Assembly (NCBI RefSeq): GCF_030167925.1
Contig: NZ_JASKUT010000001.1
Coordinates: 2,232,001-2,296,000 of the forward strand
Direction of reading: 5' to 3'
DNA length: 64,000 nt
Origin: Paenibacillus silviterrae
GTDB lineage: Bacteria > Bacillota > Bacilli > Paenibacillales > NBRC-103111
The notes under the pieces were generated by a model. The model was not told the DNA's origin. It ran no database searches and saw only the letters and a list, made by a program, of their open reading frames with translations. The translations under genes were made by a program, and so were the position numbers. Positions within the stretch are counted from its first letter, which is position 1. Every line of letters starts with the position of its first letter. Shown in pieces: positions 51,659 to 59,913 of the stretch.

Positions 51659-53383
51659 TTAGACTTCTTCCGGTGCGTCCAGACCGATCAAGGCCAGACC
51701 GTTGCGCAGGGTGATTTGAACCGCCTTGACAATAGCCAAGCGTGCCGCGCGCAGTGAAGCATCCTCCACCTTAAGAATCGGACACTCATGATAAAAATGA
51801 TTAAAACGCTGCGCCAGATCGACCAAGTATCGGCTGACGATCGACGGCTCCAGCTTATGCATCGCCTGCTCTACCCGCTCTTTAAACAGGTACAGCTCCT
51901 TGAGCACAGCCTGAGCCTCAGGGTTGTGAAGATGCTCCGTATGCAGCTGATCCGCAGCCAGATCGAATGCATCCGAGACGTCATCATTCGATTTGCGCAG
52001 CACACGGCTTGCTCTCGCATGGGTATACTGGACATAAGGCCCTGTCTCGCCCTCGAAATTCAAGGCTTCCTCCCAGGAGAATACGATATCCTTGATCCGG
52101 TTGTTGCTCAGATCGTTGAAGATGATCGCCCCGACGCCGACCTTGCGGGCCACTTCATCCTTGTTCGGCATGGACGGATTTTTCTGCTCGATGATTTCGC
52201 GGGTCTTCTCAATCGCTTTGCCGAGCAGTTCCTCCAGGTGAATGACGTTCCCTTTACGCGTGGACAGCTTCGCGCCCTCCAGACTCACCTTGCCGAACGG
52301 CACATGCTGAAGCTGCGAAGCCCATTCGTAGCCCATCAGCTCGATGACCTTGAACCATTGCTTGAAGTGCAGGCTTTGACCTGCATCCGTTACATAGACG
52401 CACTTTTCGAAATCGTATTCTTTCTTGCGGAACAAAGCGGCAGCGATATCGCGGGTATGGTACAGCGTGCTGCCGTCCTTCTTGAAGATCAGCACAGGAG
52501 GCATATCGAATGCATCCAAACGAACGATCGTCGCTCCTTCATCCTCTTCAAGCAGCTTCTTCTCCGTCAGCTCTTCAATGACCGCAGGCACCTTGTCTAC
52601 ATAGAAGCTTTCTCCACGATAGGAATCAAACTTCACACCCAGCAGGTCGTACATCTTCTCGAATTCCTTCAAGCTGATGTCCACGAACCAGCGCCACAGC
52701 TCCTGCGCCTCTTGATCGCCCTGCTCCAGCTTCACGAACCAGGCTCTGGCTTCGTCCTCCAGCTCCGGCCGCGCATCCGCCTCATCGTGAAACTTCACGT
52801 AAATGCGCTGCAGCTCCGAAATTCCTTCGGCCTCGACCGCCGCTTTATCTCCGAACATCTTGTAAGCGACGATCAGCTTGCCGAATTGGGTTCCCCAATC
52901 TCCGAGGTGATTCACGCCGACCGAGTTATAGCCCAGAAACTCAAAAATTTTATATAACGCATTACCGATCACCGTAGAACGCAAATGTCCGATGTGAAAT
53001 GTCTTCGCGATGTTCGGCGAGGAGAAGTCGATTACAACGTTCCGTCCTTGTCCGATATTTTGCGAGCCGTACCGCTCCCGCTTCTCCAGCACCTCCTTCA
53101 GCACCTCCGCTGCGAACCAGCTGCGGTCCAGGAAGATGTTGAAGTAGCCGGCGACGGCTTGCGCTTCGCCAAATGCAGGATGCGCTTGGAAGCTCGACTT
53201 AAGCTCCTCGGCAATGACCTGCGGCGACTTGCGAAGCTGCTTGCTCAGCTTGAAGCAAGGAAGAGAAAGATCCCCCATTTGAGGGTTAGGCGGGTATTCG
53301 ATCAGATCGGCCAGCTCCGCTACGCTCAAGCTCGGGACTTGAGCCGCCAGCTGGTCGGCAAGCAATTGTTTTACATCCATCAT
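51659..53383 (-). CDS. argS: Arginyl-tRNA synthetase
   Basis: A 574-residue class I synthetase that charges tRNA-Arg. The HIGH motif is in SPNIAKTFHIGHLRSTVIG, the KMSKS position is the family's degenerate EGAKLSTRKGN, and the C-terminal DALR anticodon-binding region ends the protein. Length and order are normal. A promoter and a leader terminator lie upstream at 53435-53524. Confidence 0.95.
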   Translation of the reverse strand: MMDVKQLLADQLAAQVPSLSVAELADLIEYPPNPQMGDLSLPCFKLSKQLRKSPQVIAEELKSSFQAHPAFGEAQAVAGYFNIFLDRSWFAAEVLKEVLEKRERYGSQNIGQGRNVVIDFSSPNIAKTFHIGHLRSTVIGNALYKIFEFLGYNSVGVNHLGDWGTQFGKLIVAYKMFGDKAAVEAEGISELQRIYVKFHDEADARPELEDEARAWFVKLEQGDQEAQELWRWFVDISLKEFEKMYDLLGVKFDSYRGESFYVDKVPAVIEELTEKKLLEEDEGATIVRLDAFDMPPVLIFKKDGSTLYHTRDIAAALFRKKEYDFEKCVYVTDAGQSLHFKQWFKVIELMGYEWASQLQHVPFGKVSLEGAKLSTRKGNVIHLEELLGKAIEKTREIIEQKNPSMPNKDEVARKVGVGAIIFNDLSNNRIKDIVFSWEEALNFEGETGPYVQYTHARASRVLRKSNDDVSDAFDLAADQLHTEHLHNPEAQAVLKELYLFKERVEQAMHKLEPSIVSRYLVDLAQRFNHFYHECPILKVEDASLRAARLAIVKAVQITLRNGLALIGLDAPEEV

Positions 53384-53434
53384 AAGGTTCCCCTTTCATC
53401 CGATACCGGTAAAGAACTCGGCTGCAGTCTAGGT

Positions 53435-53524
53435 AAAAAAGCACCCCATCAGGGGTGCCCCGTAAGCTTCCGTTGCCAGTTCTAGCATAACTTACATTAT
53501 AACGTTACGTGAAAAACGAGTCAA
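53435..53524 (-). promoter_or_regulatory. argS promoter and leader terminator (attenuator-like)
   Basis: TTGACT, 17 bases, TATAAT on the - strand gives a start near 53489. About 30 bases into the transcript lies a full terminator: GCACCCC/GGGGTGC (53441-53458) and TTTTTT. GTAAG and CTTAC earlier in the leader could pair as an alternative. No T-box sequence is visible. Confidence 0.65.
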
Positions 53525-53647
53525 GGCGATAGCCTGACTCCTTCTGACGGAACAGCCAAACTTTGCATGGATAATTCCCTTCCGTTTGCGACATATCTAA
53601 CCTGTAACAGCCTTACCTATTACTCATCTTGAACAGGAGGAACTACG

Positions 53648-54088
53648 ATGCCTTTACTTCCATTCGAACCGTTCCGTCAAGTAGAGCAATGGCGCCGAGA
53701 CCTGGACCGGATGCTCGGAGGAGGCTTTCCGTCGACCTTCGGCTTCCAGCAGGAATTCGGTGCCCCTAGAATGGACGTGTATCAGACCGATAATGAGGTG
53801 GTCGCGCATTGCGAAATCGCCGGTCTGGAACGCAAGGAGGACGTAGACATCCAGATGGAGCGCGGCATGCTTACCATCTCCGGCCAGATCAGCCGCTCAA
53901 ACGAGATCAAGGAAGAGCAGATGCACCGTACCGAACGATACACAGGCCGCTTCCACCGCTCGGTCAGCCTGCCGGTCGAAGTACAGACGGAAGGCGCAAC
54001 CGCCTCGTACCGCAACGGGATCCTCGAAATCCGGATGCCGAAGGCTAAGCCGACGAATCGCCAGCGGATCGATGTCGATTTTCACTAA
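53648..54088 (+). CDS. Hsp20 small heat-shock protein
   Basis: A 146-residue alpha-crystallin chaperone that holds unfolding proteins. The domain (about residues 40-140) ends with YRNGILEIRMPKAKP, the usual IxI/I-type edge. CAGGAGGAACTACG precedes the ATG. It is a single gene between argS and a terminator. Confidence 0.88.
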   Translation: MPLLPFEPFRQVEQWRRDLDRMLGGGFPSTFGFQQEFGAPRMDVYQTDNEVVAHCEIAGLERKEDVDIQMERGMLTISGQISRSNEIKEEQMHRTERYTGRFHRSVSLPVEVQTEGATASYRNGILEIRMPKAKPTNRQRIDVDFH

Positions 54089-54094
54089 GCCAGA

Positions 54095-54126
54095 GAAGAG
54101 CCTGAGGCGGCCGCCTCAGGCTCTTC
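54095..54126. terminator. Bidirectional terminator between hsp20 and GNAT genes
   Basis: GAAGAGCCTGAGGC and its exact complement around GGCC; T-rich on the + side (CTTCTTATTC). Confidence 0.75.
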
Positions 54127-54130
54127 TTAT

Positions 54131-54616
54131 TCAAAGCATCTTCTGCATCAATACTACATCCAGCAAGCGGTCGAATTTGAAGCCCACTTGGCGCATGGTA
54201 CCCACCAGATCGAAGCCAAAGGCACGGTGCAAATGGATGCTGGTATCATTGCCCTCCACGATGCGGGATAAGACGGTATGCAGCCCGCCGGCTTTACCGG
54301 CCTCCAGCACCGCGCCCAGCAGCGCTCGTCCGGTGCCCTTCCCCCGTTGGCCCTCCATGATGTATAGCGACAGCTCCGCCGTTCTCGCATAGGCCAATCG
54401 GTCCGAATATTGGTTTAACGAAGCCCAGCCGATCACAGCTCCCTCCTGCTCGGCGACAAGCACAGGATACATCGCACCATGCTTGCCGAACCACTCCAGC
54501 TGCTGCTCCAGCGTTCTGGGTACGGTATCGAAAGTGGCTACGGTATGCAATACGGCTTCATTATAAATATCCAGGATCGCCGGGACGTCCTCTAAGCTTG
54601 CCATTCGAATTCTCAT
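54131..54616 (-). CDS. GNAT acetyltransferase, phosphinothricin-acetyltransferase type
   Basis: A 161-residue enzyme of the Pat/YwnH group: DVPAILDIYNEAVLHTVATF at the N-terminus, TAELSLYIMEGQRGKGTGRA as acetyl-CoA loop and LHRAFGFDLVGTMRQVGFKF at the end. It probably acetylates small amines such as methionine sulfoximine-like compounds; the true substrate is unknown. Confidence 0.8.
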   Translation of the reverse strand: MRIRMASLEDVPAILDIYNEAVLHTVATFDTVPRTLEQQLEWFGKHGAMYPVLVAEQEGAVIGWASLNQYSDRLAYARTAELSLYIMEGQRGKGTGRALLGAVLEAGKAGGLHTVLSRIVEGNDTSIHLHRAFGFDLVGTMRQVGFKFDRLLDVVLMQKML

Positions 54617-54647
54617 GATCTATCCGGTCTTCCTCTCGTATGAAATG

Positions 54648-54683
54648 AAAAAACCACTTGATATCTAATGATAGCAAGTGGTT
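54648..54683 (-). terminator. Terminator after the tRNA-Leu pair
   Basis: AACCACTTG and CAAGTGGTT, then TTTTTTCATTTC on the - strand. Confidence 0.85.
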
Positions 54684-54700
54684 GATCGTTGCAAATCGGA

Positions 54701-54784
54701 TGCGGTCGAGAGGACTCGAACCTCCACGGCTGTTACACCACTAGAACCTGAATCTAGCGCGTCTGCCAATTCCGCCACGACCGC
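54701..54784 (-). tRNA. tRNA-Leu (anticodon CAG), copy 1
   Basis: Acceptor GCGGTCG/CGACCGC with discriminator A, anticodon stem CTAGA/TCTAG with loop TTCAGGT (anticodon CAG), long variable arm and GGTTCGAGTCC T-arm, as for class II tRNA. CCA is not encoded. Confidence 0.92.
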
Positions 54785-54830
54785 GTATGTGCGCCATGCA
54801 AGGTATTCGCTGAAATAAGTAAGAAAGGAA

Positions 54831-54914
54831 TGCGGTCAAGAGGACTCGAACCTCCACGGTATTGCTACCACTAGAACCTGAATCTAGCGCGTCTGCCAAT
54901 TCCGCCATGACCGC
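54831..54914 (-). tRNA. tRNA-Leu (anticodon CAG), copy 2
   Basis: Same body and anticodon as copy 1 with compensated acceptor change (GCGGTCA/TGACCGC) and a different variable arm. It is upstream of copy 1, 46 bases apart, presumably in one transcript. Confidence 0.92.
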
Positions 54915-55010
54915 ATATTCTCATTTACACCTGCGACCCTTTCAAGGGGACAAGAAGTATAATATCACCGTTTCCGATCGAAGTCAAACCCTTTTTCACA
55001 ATAAATATGG

Positions 55011-55115
55011 CTAGTGCAGCCAGCTCCACACACCCCAAACAATCAAAGCCCAGAATGGGATGGTAAACAAGATGCCGTATACCGTTCCCTTCAAAGCGGA
55101 ACCTTCCCTTACCAT
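55011..55115 (-). CDS. Small membrane protein (34 aa)
   Basis: MVREGSALKGTVYGILFTIP then FWALIVWGVWSWLH and stop. One hydrophobic helix. AGAGGAGG lies 9 bases upstream of the ATG, which makes this very short frame credible. Function unknown. Confidence 0.6.
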   Translation of the reverse strand: MVREGSALKGTVYGILFTIPFWALIVWGVWSWLH

Positions 55116-55243
55116 AAGGTCGGCCTCCTCTCTCTAATGAGACAAAGTATGGAATACAGCATATGCGGAAGGAGCTTATCCTATGCCAAAGTTGTTCTTG
55201 CCAGGCGAATGGAAGCATATCGTAGAACGAAGGGGGAATTCGG

Positions 55244-55471
55244 ATGGCTGTCGTTCAACTAGCCGGCGGGGTACTGCTGGCCTTGCTTCTATGGAATCTG
55301 TGCAAGCTAACCTTAAGGACGCTCTTCGGGATCGTCGGGCTGACCATCGTGATCTGCTTGGTCTTTCCGGGACTGCTCTTGATCGTCGGCGGACTTGCCT
55401 TTATCGGCATCGGTATGCTGGCTACGCTCGGTCTGCTGGTGCTTCTTTCCGCTTTGCTTCAGGGCCGCTAA
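55244..55471 (+). CDS. Small hydrophobic membrane protein
   Basis: A 75-residue protein with two or three hydrophobic segments (VVQLAGGVLLALLLWNLCKL, then IVGLTIVICLVFPGLLLI). AAGGGGG precedes the ATG. No family assigned. Confidence 0.6.
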   Translation: MAVVQLAGGVLLALLLWNLCKLTLRTLFGIVGLTIVICLVFPGLLLIVGGLAFIGIGMLATLGLLVLLSALLQGR

Positions 55472-55473
55472 CG

Positions 55474-55494
55474 AAAAAAAGGTCCCGCAGGACC
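55474..55494 (-). terminator. Short terminator of the 55504 gene
   Basis: GGTCC and GGACC around a 4-base loop, T7 on the - strand. Confidence 0.6.
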
Positions 55495-55503
55495 CCCAAA
55501 CTA

Positions 55504-55887
55504 CTAGCCTACCATAATCAAGCGATCTTTCGATGGGCTTGTCCGGGCAAGGAACTCATCCCAATCCAGCCTCTGCCAGCCCTCGGCTTTCCGAAGATAG
55601 GCCACATTCCTCACGACCACAACGTCACTTGCGAACAAGTCAACCCCCATATATTGCAGCGCAATGTCCGCGTGAAATCGTGACCATGTGTGGATATCCG
55701 CCCACAATGCCTCCAGCACTTCATGAGCTGAGCAGCCTGTCCGCTGCAGCCTTTTGGAGGTGTGCGCCAAGTGAAATCTTGCCGGGTCCGTAACCGGCTC
55801 TCCCGAATACACTCCCCAGTGGTCCCTGCGATAATTATTCAGCTGATAAATATGTACTTCCACTTCGTCATACCTCGCCGTCATCAT
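55504..55887 (-). CDS. Hypothetical protein
   Basis: A 127-residue soluble protein: VEVHIYQLNNYRRDHWGVYS at the start, DRLIMVG at the end. No motif I recognise. Followed by its own terminator. Confidence 0.6.
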   Translation of the reverse strand: MMTARYDEVEVHIYQLNNYRRDHWGVYSGEPVTDPARFHLAHTSKRLQRTGCSAHEVLEALWADIHTWSRFHADIALQYMGVDLFASDVVVVRNVAYLRKAEGWQRLDWDEFLARTSPSKDRLIMVG

Positions 55888-55995
55888 GACTCACACTCCC
55901 GGTTTCTGTGTTTAATCACAGCTTACAACCGAAATGTCAACGAGGTTCAGCCCCTATGTTAATTGTATGTAAAAGCTTCGGCGGCAGCGTTAAAA

Positions 55996-56214
55996 TCAGC
56001 CCTCGTGCAACGCTCGCAGTCCCTGCTGGGCTGCCGAAGTTAACGACGAGACGTCCGGCTCTGCCTGCACTTGAAACAGATGCGTCCCCGTTCCGGGACG
56101 AGCCGGATTCAGCATAATGACCTGTCCTTCATATGCCCCGTCAGCTGTGGCCTGCACCCTCAGCACATAATGATCGCTCAGCTCAATAAAGTCATTCGGC
56201 AATCCATAGCTCAC
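55996..56214 (-). CDS. Small hypothetical protein
   Basis: A 72-residue protein. The GTG at 56214 is the likely start: GGGAGG lies 7 bases upstream, whereas the ATG two codons earlier is too close to it. Sequence YGLPNDFIELSDHYVLRVQA then TGTHLFQVQAEPD; family unknown. Confidence 0.5.
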   Translation of the reverse strand: MSYGLPNDFIELSDHYVLRVQATADGAYEGQVIMLNPARPGTGTHLFQVQAEPDVSSLTSAAQQGLRALHEG

Positions 56215-56269
56215 AGCCATTCCTCCCAAACCATCAACTACGAAGTAGGATGTCCCAGGGAATATCGAT

Positions 56270-56497
56270 TCATTCTCCCTGTGGCGTCCACAGCTCCGCT
56301 CTCGGCTCGGCAAAAGGCTGCACGTAATAGGAGCGATTCAGCTTCAGCACCCGGCGATTGGGCCTTCGGATCAGCATGGATTGATCATCCCAGGCGACGA
56401 CATAGCCCTTCACATCATTGGCCAGATCGGCATCCCTTATCACACGAACCAGCGTACCTGCCACACGAAATGCATCCAGCTGTTCATCGGTCAACAT
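56270..56497 (-). CDS. Small hypothetical protein
   Basis: A 75-residue protein, MLTDEQLDAFRVAGTLVRVI then GYVVAWDDQSMLIRRPNRRV. The short beta-rich pattern suggests a small barrel; no family assigned. AGGAGGAGACC lies upstream. Confidence 0.55.
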   Translation of the reverse strand: MLTDEQLDAFRVAGTLVRVIRDADLANDVKGYVVAWDDQSMLIRRPNRRVLKLNRSYYVQPFAEPRAELWTPQGE

Positions 56498-56608
56498 CGA
56501 TAGGTCTCCTCCTTTGGATAAACTTGTTTATAGCGCCTATGTTAAGAATACACCAAATTCGGGACACAATAAAACCGAATGGACTACAGGACTGGGAGTG
56601 AGCCCCGA

Positions 56609-56974
56609 ATGGATAAGAAAACCTACTATATTGCCGTAGGAAGCGGAGAAATTCTAGAGCCGGAAGACATGATCGGCAATTACGAATTTGAAATCGAAGC
56701 TACCGAGGAGGAGATCGACCAGCTGCAGGAATTGTTCGAGGAGGCATCTGAAGCGCAGCAAGCTACGGCCTTCCGCTCCCACATCCCCTACAGGGAATAT
56801 CATCGGGACAAGGAGAACGACATCTACGACTTCAATCTGACGGCTATCTATCGGAAGCTCCACGAGCTGGGAACTCCGGAGACGCGCAAGCATATTGAAA
56901 GCATGAATGTGCTCGGCGGTACAGCCTTTGGCAAAGATTTCGATGAGAGTGGAAGCAATGAACGCTGGGTATAG
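56609..56974 (+). CDS. Hypothetical protein
   Basis: A 121-residue acidic protein: MDKKTYYIAVGSGEILEPED, IEATEEEIDQLQELFEEASE. The start at 56609 has GGGAGTGA 7 bases upstream. It ends ERWV before a bidirectional terminator. Function unknown. Confidence 0.6.
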   Translation: MDKKTYYIAVGSGEILEPEDMIGNYEFEIEATEEEIDQLQELFEEASEAQQATAFRSHIPYREYHRDKENDIYDFNLTAIYRKLHELGTPETRKHIESMNVLGGTAFGKDFDESGSNERWV

Positions 56975-56984
56975 GCAAAAAGAA

Positions 56985-57025
56985 AAACCTGTAGTCTTCG
57001 CCTATCGGCGACAGTCTACAGGTTT
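56985..57025. terminator. Bidirectional terminator
   Basis: AAACCTGTAG pairs with CTACAGGTTT around an inner CGCC/GGCG stem. Confidence 0.8.
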
Positions 57026-57042
57026 CATTATATAAGTGCGGT

Positions 57043-57366
57043 TTACCCGACGTGCTCGCGAGAGTCATTCGTTTCGAACCAGTAATCCAGTACCTTGCTG
57101 GACATCACACGACGGTTAATGTACTCGATCTGCTGCGTAGAGAACTGATCCTCCCACGCAATGTCCAGCTCTTTGCAAAGCTTGACAACGGTTAACAGCT
57201 CCGACCATGCAACGTAGCGCTTATACCAAAAAAATTGGGGATGCTCAATCATATAGGGATACAGGTCATCAAACTCTGTATGCTTACAATCAAGGGCACG
57301 TTCGAAATGAACTTTGGCCTCCATTAATTTGGTCGTAAAAAAATCCGCCGGTATCTCTTTCCCCAT
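57043..57366 (-). CDS. Hypothetical helical protein
   Basis: A 107-residue protein starting MGKEIPADFFTTKLMEAKVH, with GGAGGAGGG 7 bases upstream of this ATG. All-helical composition; no family I know. Confidence 0.6.
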   Translation of the reverse strand: MGKEIPADFFTTKLMEAKVHFERALDCKHTEFDDLYPYMIEHPQFFWYKRYVAWSELLTVVKLCKELDIAWEDQFSTQQIEYINRRVMSSKVLDYWFETNDSREHVG

Positions 57367-57516
57367 CGTAATGCCCTCCTCCATGATCGCCGAGTAATGA
57401 AATTATTGCTTACCCCGGTTGCTTGAGTACAATTATATAGGAAAAACAGCAGGGTGGGAAGGCTTTGCATTCGGAAATAAGCAATGCAAATGTTGCTAGG
57501 CCCCCATGGGTGCCAA

Positions 57517-58086
57517 TTATTCAAAGCTGATTTTGCCGCCTTCCAGCGAGGCGATTTTAGCGAGCGATTCCACCCTTACGCCGGATTCCCGGATGGTCCG
57601 TCCGCCGGCTTGGAATGATTTTTCCACTGCAATGCCTACCCCTACCAGGGCAGCTCCGGATCGGCGAATGATGCGGATTAATCCGCGCGCGGCATCGCCG
57701 TTGGCAATAAAATCGTCGATGAGCAGCACGCGGTCCGTCTCATTCAGGAATTCCTTCGCAACCATAATATCAGTAACAAAGCCCTTCGTGAACGAAGGTA
57801 CTCGTTCGCAGTACGTTTCGGTGTCCGTATTCAGCGTCTTCTTCCGGCGTGCGAAAACCAAGGGAACGCCCAGCTCCTGAGCAGCTGCGAACGCAATCGG
57901 AATACCCGACGATTCAATCGTCAAAATTTTCGTCACCCGCTCCTCCCGAAACAGTCTGGCGAATTCCTTGCCCATCGCTGTCGTAAGCACCGGATCCACC
58001 GCATGATTCAGGATCGCATCCAGCTTGATCACTTCGCTTGAAACCACGACGCCAACCTCTTGAATTTTTTTCTTCAACAAATCCAT
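57517..58086 (-). CDS. xpt: Xanthine phosphoribosyltransferase
   Basis: A 189-residue salvage enzyme that converts xanthine (and guanine weakly) to XMP with PRPP. The PRPP motif is VLLIDDFIANGDAARGLIRI; ILTIESSGIPIAFAAAQELG and RRKKTLNTDTETYCERVPSF are Xpt-specific. GGAGGCTGGATAG precedes the ATG. Unlike in B. subtilis, I see no guanine riboswitch and no pbuX gene next to it. Confidence 0.92.
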   Translation of the reverse strand: MDLLKKKIQEVGVVVSSEVIKLDAILNHAVDPVLTTAMGKEFARLFREERVTKILTIESSGIPIAFAAAQELGVPLVFARRKKTLNTDTETYCERVPSFTKGFVTDIMVAKEFLNETDRVLLIDDFIANGDAARGLIRIIRRSGAALVGVGIAVEKSFQAGGRTIRESGVRVESLAKIASLEGGKISFE

Positions 58087-58387
58087 CTATCCAGCCTCCA
58101 TCTGCAAACCTTTGTCGTAAACTTATCATAACGGCAAAGCGTGTTTCAAGTGTTGTCTATTTTTTCTTTCAAAAAATGAAACTTTCTTGAAAAAAAACCG
58201 TCTATTCTATATAGAAACAATGAAACATGGTCTGGCGGCGCGAACGAAGCATCTTGAAAATGAAAATGCCGCATTTTCACGGTATTTGGCTGGATTTGCC
58301 CCTATTTGCCCTTTGTGAAGTGCTACCTGACGGAGTATGATGGATAAGGTTAACCCAGCGAAAGTTGAAACGGAAAGGAAGATCGGG
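58087..58387. other. Intergenic region between xpt and lipoprotein gene
   Basis: Divergent promoters are expected. A short perfect hairpin GAAAATG/CATTTTC lies near 58259-58276. No purine riboswitch core was found. Confidence 0.35.
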
Positions 58388-59083
58388 ATGACCATACACA
58401 AAGCCTGGATCGGTTTGACATCCGTATTATGGATGAGCTCCACTCTCTTGACGGGGTGTATGGAGAAGCAGCCCGTTCTTTCGGTAGAGAAGCCGCCGCA
58501 AGCGGTAACGGAGCCTGCACTGCCGACTCCGACACCGAGTGCAAGTACGCTGCCCGTAACGAAGGAGCCGGAAGCAACAGCCGAGCAGCCTCATGATAAA
58601 GTAACGCTGGCGAGCACCGAAACGCCGCCCAAGACGGAGCAAGGCGTAACCGGAGAAGCCTCCAAACCAAGCAAACCGAAAATCGACATCAGCGAGCCTT
58701 ATACCCAAGCGAAGCCTACCCTGCTCGGCCTTACTTTGAAAACCTCCTCCGCCACCGTGGAAGAGAAATTCGGCAAGCCGAAGGAGCAGTTCGTCATGGA
58801 TGAAGAGGCCGACCCGATAACCGTATATGATTACAAGGACTTCCTGATCGGCTTCTCTACGGAGAAGAAGGTCGAGTTTATCGATGTAAGAAGCAAAGAG
58901 CTTGATCCCGGACTCGGGGGACTGCGGCTCGGCGGGACGGTAAGCGAGGTACAGGAAGCGCTTGGCAAGCCGCATTCAACCACCGGACTCGTCATTACTT
59001 ACAAAGCCTCGGGTGCAATTCTTAAGCTGGACCTGGACCCCAAAACGCAGACCGTCAATTCCATTAAACTGTTTGCCGAATAG
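58388..59083 (+). CDS. Lipoprotein, DUF4309-like
   Basis: A 231-residue lipoprotein: LTSVLWMSSTLLTGC is the signal and lipobox (Cys at residue 25). A Pro/Thr-rich linker leads to two related repeats (LLGLTLKTSSATVEEKFGKP and GLRLGGTVSEVQEALGKPHS), the pattern of DUF4309 domains. The start at 58388 has AAAGGAAG 6 bases upstream. Confidence 0.65.
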   Translation: MTIHKAWIGLTSVLWMSSTLLTGCMEKQPVLSVEKPPQAVTEPALPTPTPSASTLPVTKEPEATAEQPHDKVTLASTETPPKTEQGVTGEASKPSKPKIDISEPYTQAKPTLLGLTLKTSSATVEEKFGKPKEQFVMDEEADPITVYDYKDFLIGFSTEKKVEFIDVRSKELDPGLGGLRLGGTVSEVQEALGKPHSTTGLVITYKASGAILKLDLDPKTQTVNSIKLFAE

Positions 59084-59086
59084 TAA

Positions 59087-59134
59087 AAAGCCTTGGTTCC
59101 CCTCTAAGTGGGCCGCCAAGGCTTTGTTTTTTTA
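59087..59134 (+). terminator. Terminator of the lipoprotein gene
   Basis: AAAGCCTTGG pairs with CCAAGGCTTT, followed by GTTTTTTT. Confidence 0.85.
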
Positions 59135-59755
59135 CAGTTTAAAGTAGGTCCGTTTTTTGTGTCTACGCCACAGCAGATAGCCGATAATACCGATAACCAG
59201 AAGAATAATAGGAATACTAACGCCCATATATTGATGAATGACGTCAAGCACGATCGGTGCATTAATTCCGATAAAATGGCCCAAGGACAAAAAGGTAAGC
59301 ACCCATACGAACGCTCCGCTGCCGGCAAACAAAAGATAACGCCAAAGCTTCACGTTGCTTACGCCCGCCAAGTAACAGGTGAAATGACGAAAGCCCGGCA
59401 CGTAATACCCGAAGGCTACAGCCCACAGTCCGTATTTCTGAAACCATCCCTCTGCGATGAGCAGCCGCTGCGGAGTAAGCTTCACCCATTTGCCAAACCG
59501 GTACAGAAACGGCTTGCCGACCCGCTTGCCCAGCGTATAGCTGACCAGCATGCCGGTCATCGTTCCTGCGTAGCACACTAGAAATGAAGTGCTGTAAGAT
59601 AACAAGGGATCCTCACCCGTCGTTAAAGAGCCGACCGTTGTCATCAATATTTCGTCGGGAACGGGAATGCCGACAATTCCAAGCGCCAAAAGGCAATATA
59701 AGGCAATATAACCATAATGCTCGATAAGCTGCAGAAGGTAATCCACTTGACACAC
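59132..59755 (-). CDS. DedA-family membrane protein
   Basis: A 207-residue membrane protein of the DedA/SNARE-associated family, which in bacteria acts as an undecaprenyl-phosphate or lipid flippase. Typical elements are GIVGIPVPDEILMTTVGSL, a re-entrant loop, and YYVPGFRHFTCYLAGVSN with the conserved Arg. GTG start at 59755. Multiple membrane helices to the end. Confidence 0.88.
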   Translation of the reverse strand: MCQVDYLLQLIEHYGYIALYCLLALGIVGIPVPDEILMTTVGSLTTGEDPLLSYSTSFLVCYAGTMTGMLVSYTLGKRVGKPFLYRFGKWVKLTPQRLLIAEGWFQKYGLWAVAFGYYVPGFRHFTCYLAGVSNVKLWRYLLFAGSGAFVWVLTFLSLGHFIGINAPIVLDVIHQYMGVSIPIILLVIGIIGYLLWRRHKKRTYFKL

Positions 59756-59913
59756 TCCAGTTGAAATATGCGCCTATCCCCCCGCAGGAAAGACAAGCCC
59801 TCCTCATTGTAACAGAAACCTGACATTTTCCCAAGCAATATGTCATGACGGTTGTCCGAATCTCATACGCTGATAGTATACAAGCTGTGCGAAGGGAGCC
59901 GTACGACGATTCT

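Noticed and set aside
51788..52957. 389-codon open frame on the + strand
   Set aside because: Antisense to argS; no ribosome site or motif.
53384..53490. T-box leader upstream of argS
   Set aside because: No AGGGTGGNACCGCG-like sequence and the leader is too short.
54701..54914. tRNA-Leu pair as the integration site of the island
   Set aside because: The tRNAs are 12 kb outside the transposon end and show no duplicated 3' segment nearby.
58087..58337. Guanine riboswitch upstream of xpt
   Set aside because: The conserved purine-riboswitch core and loop sequences are not present on the - strand.
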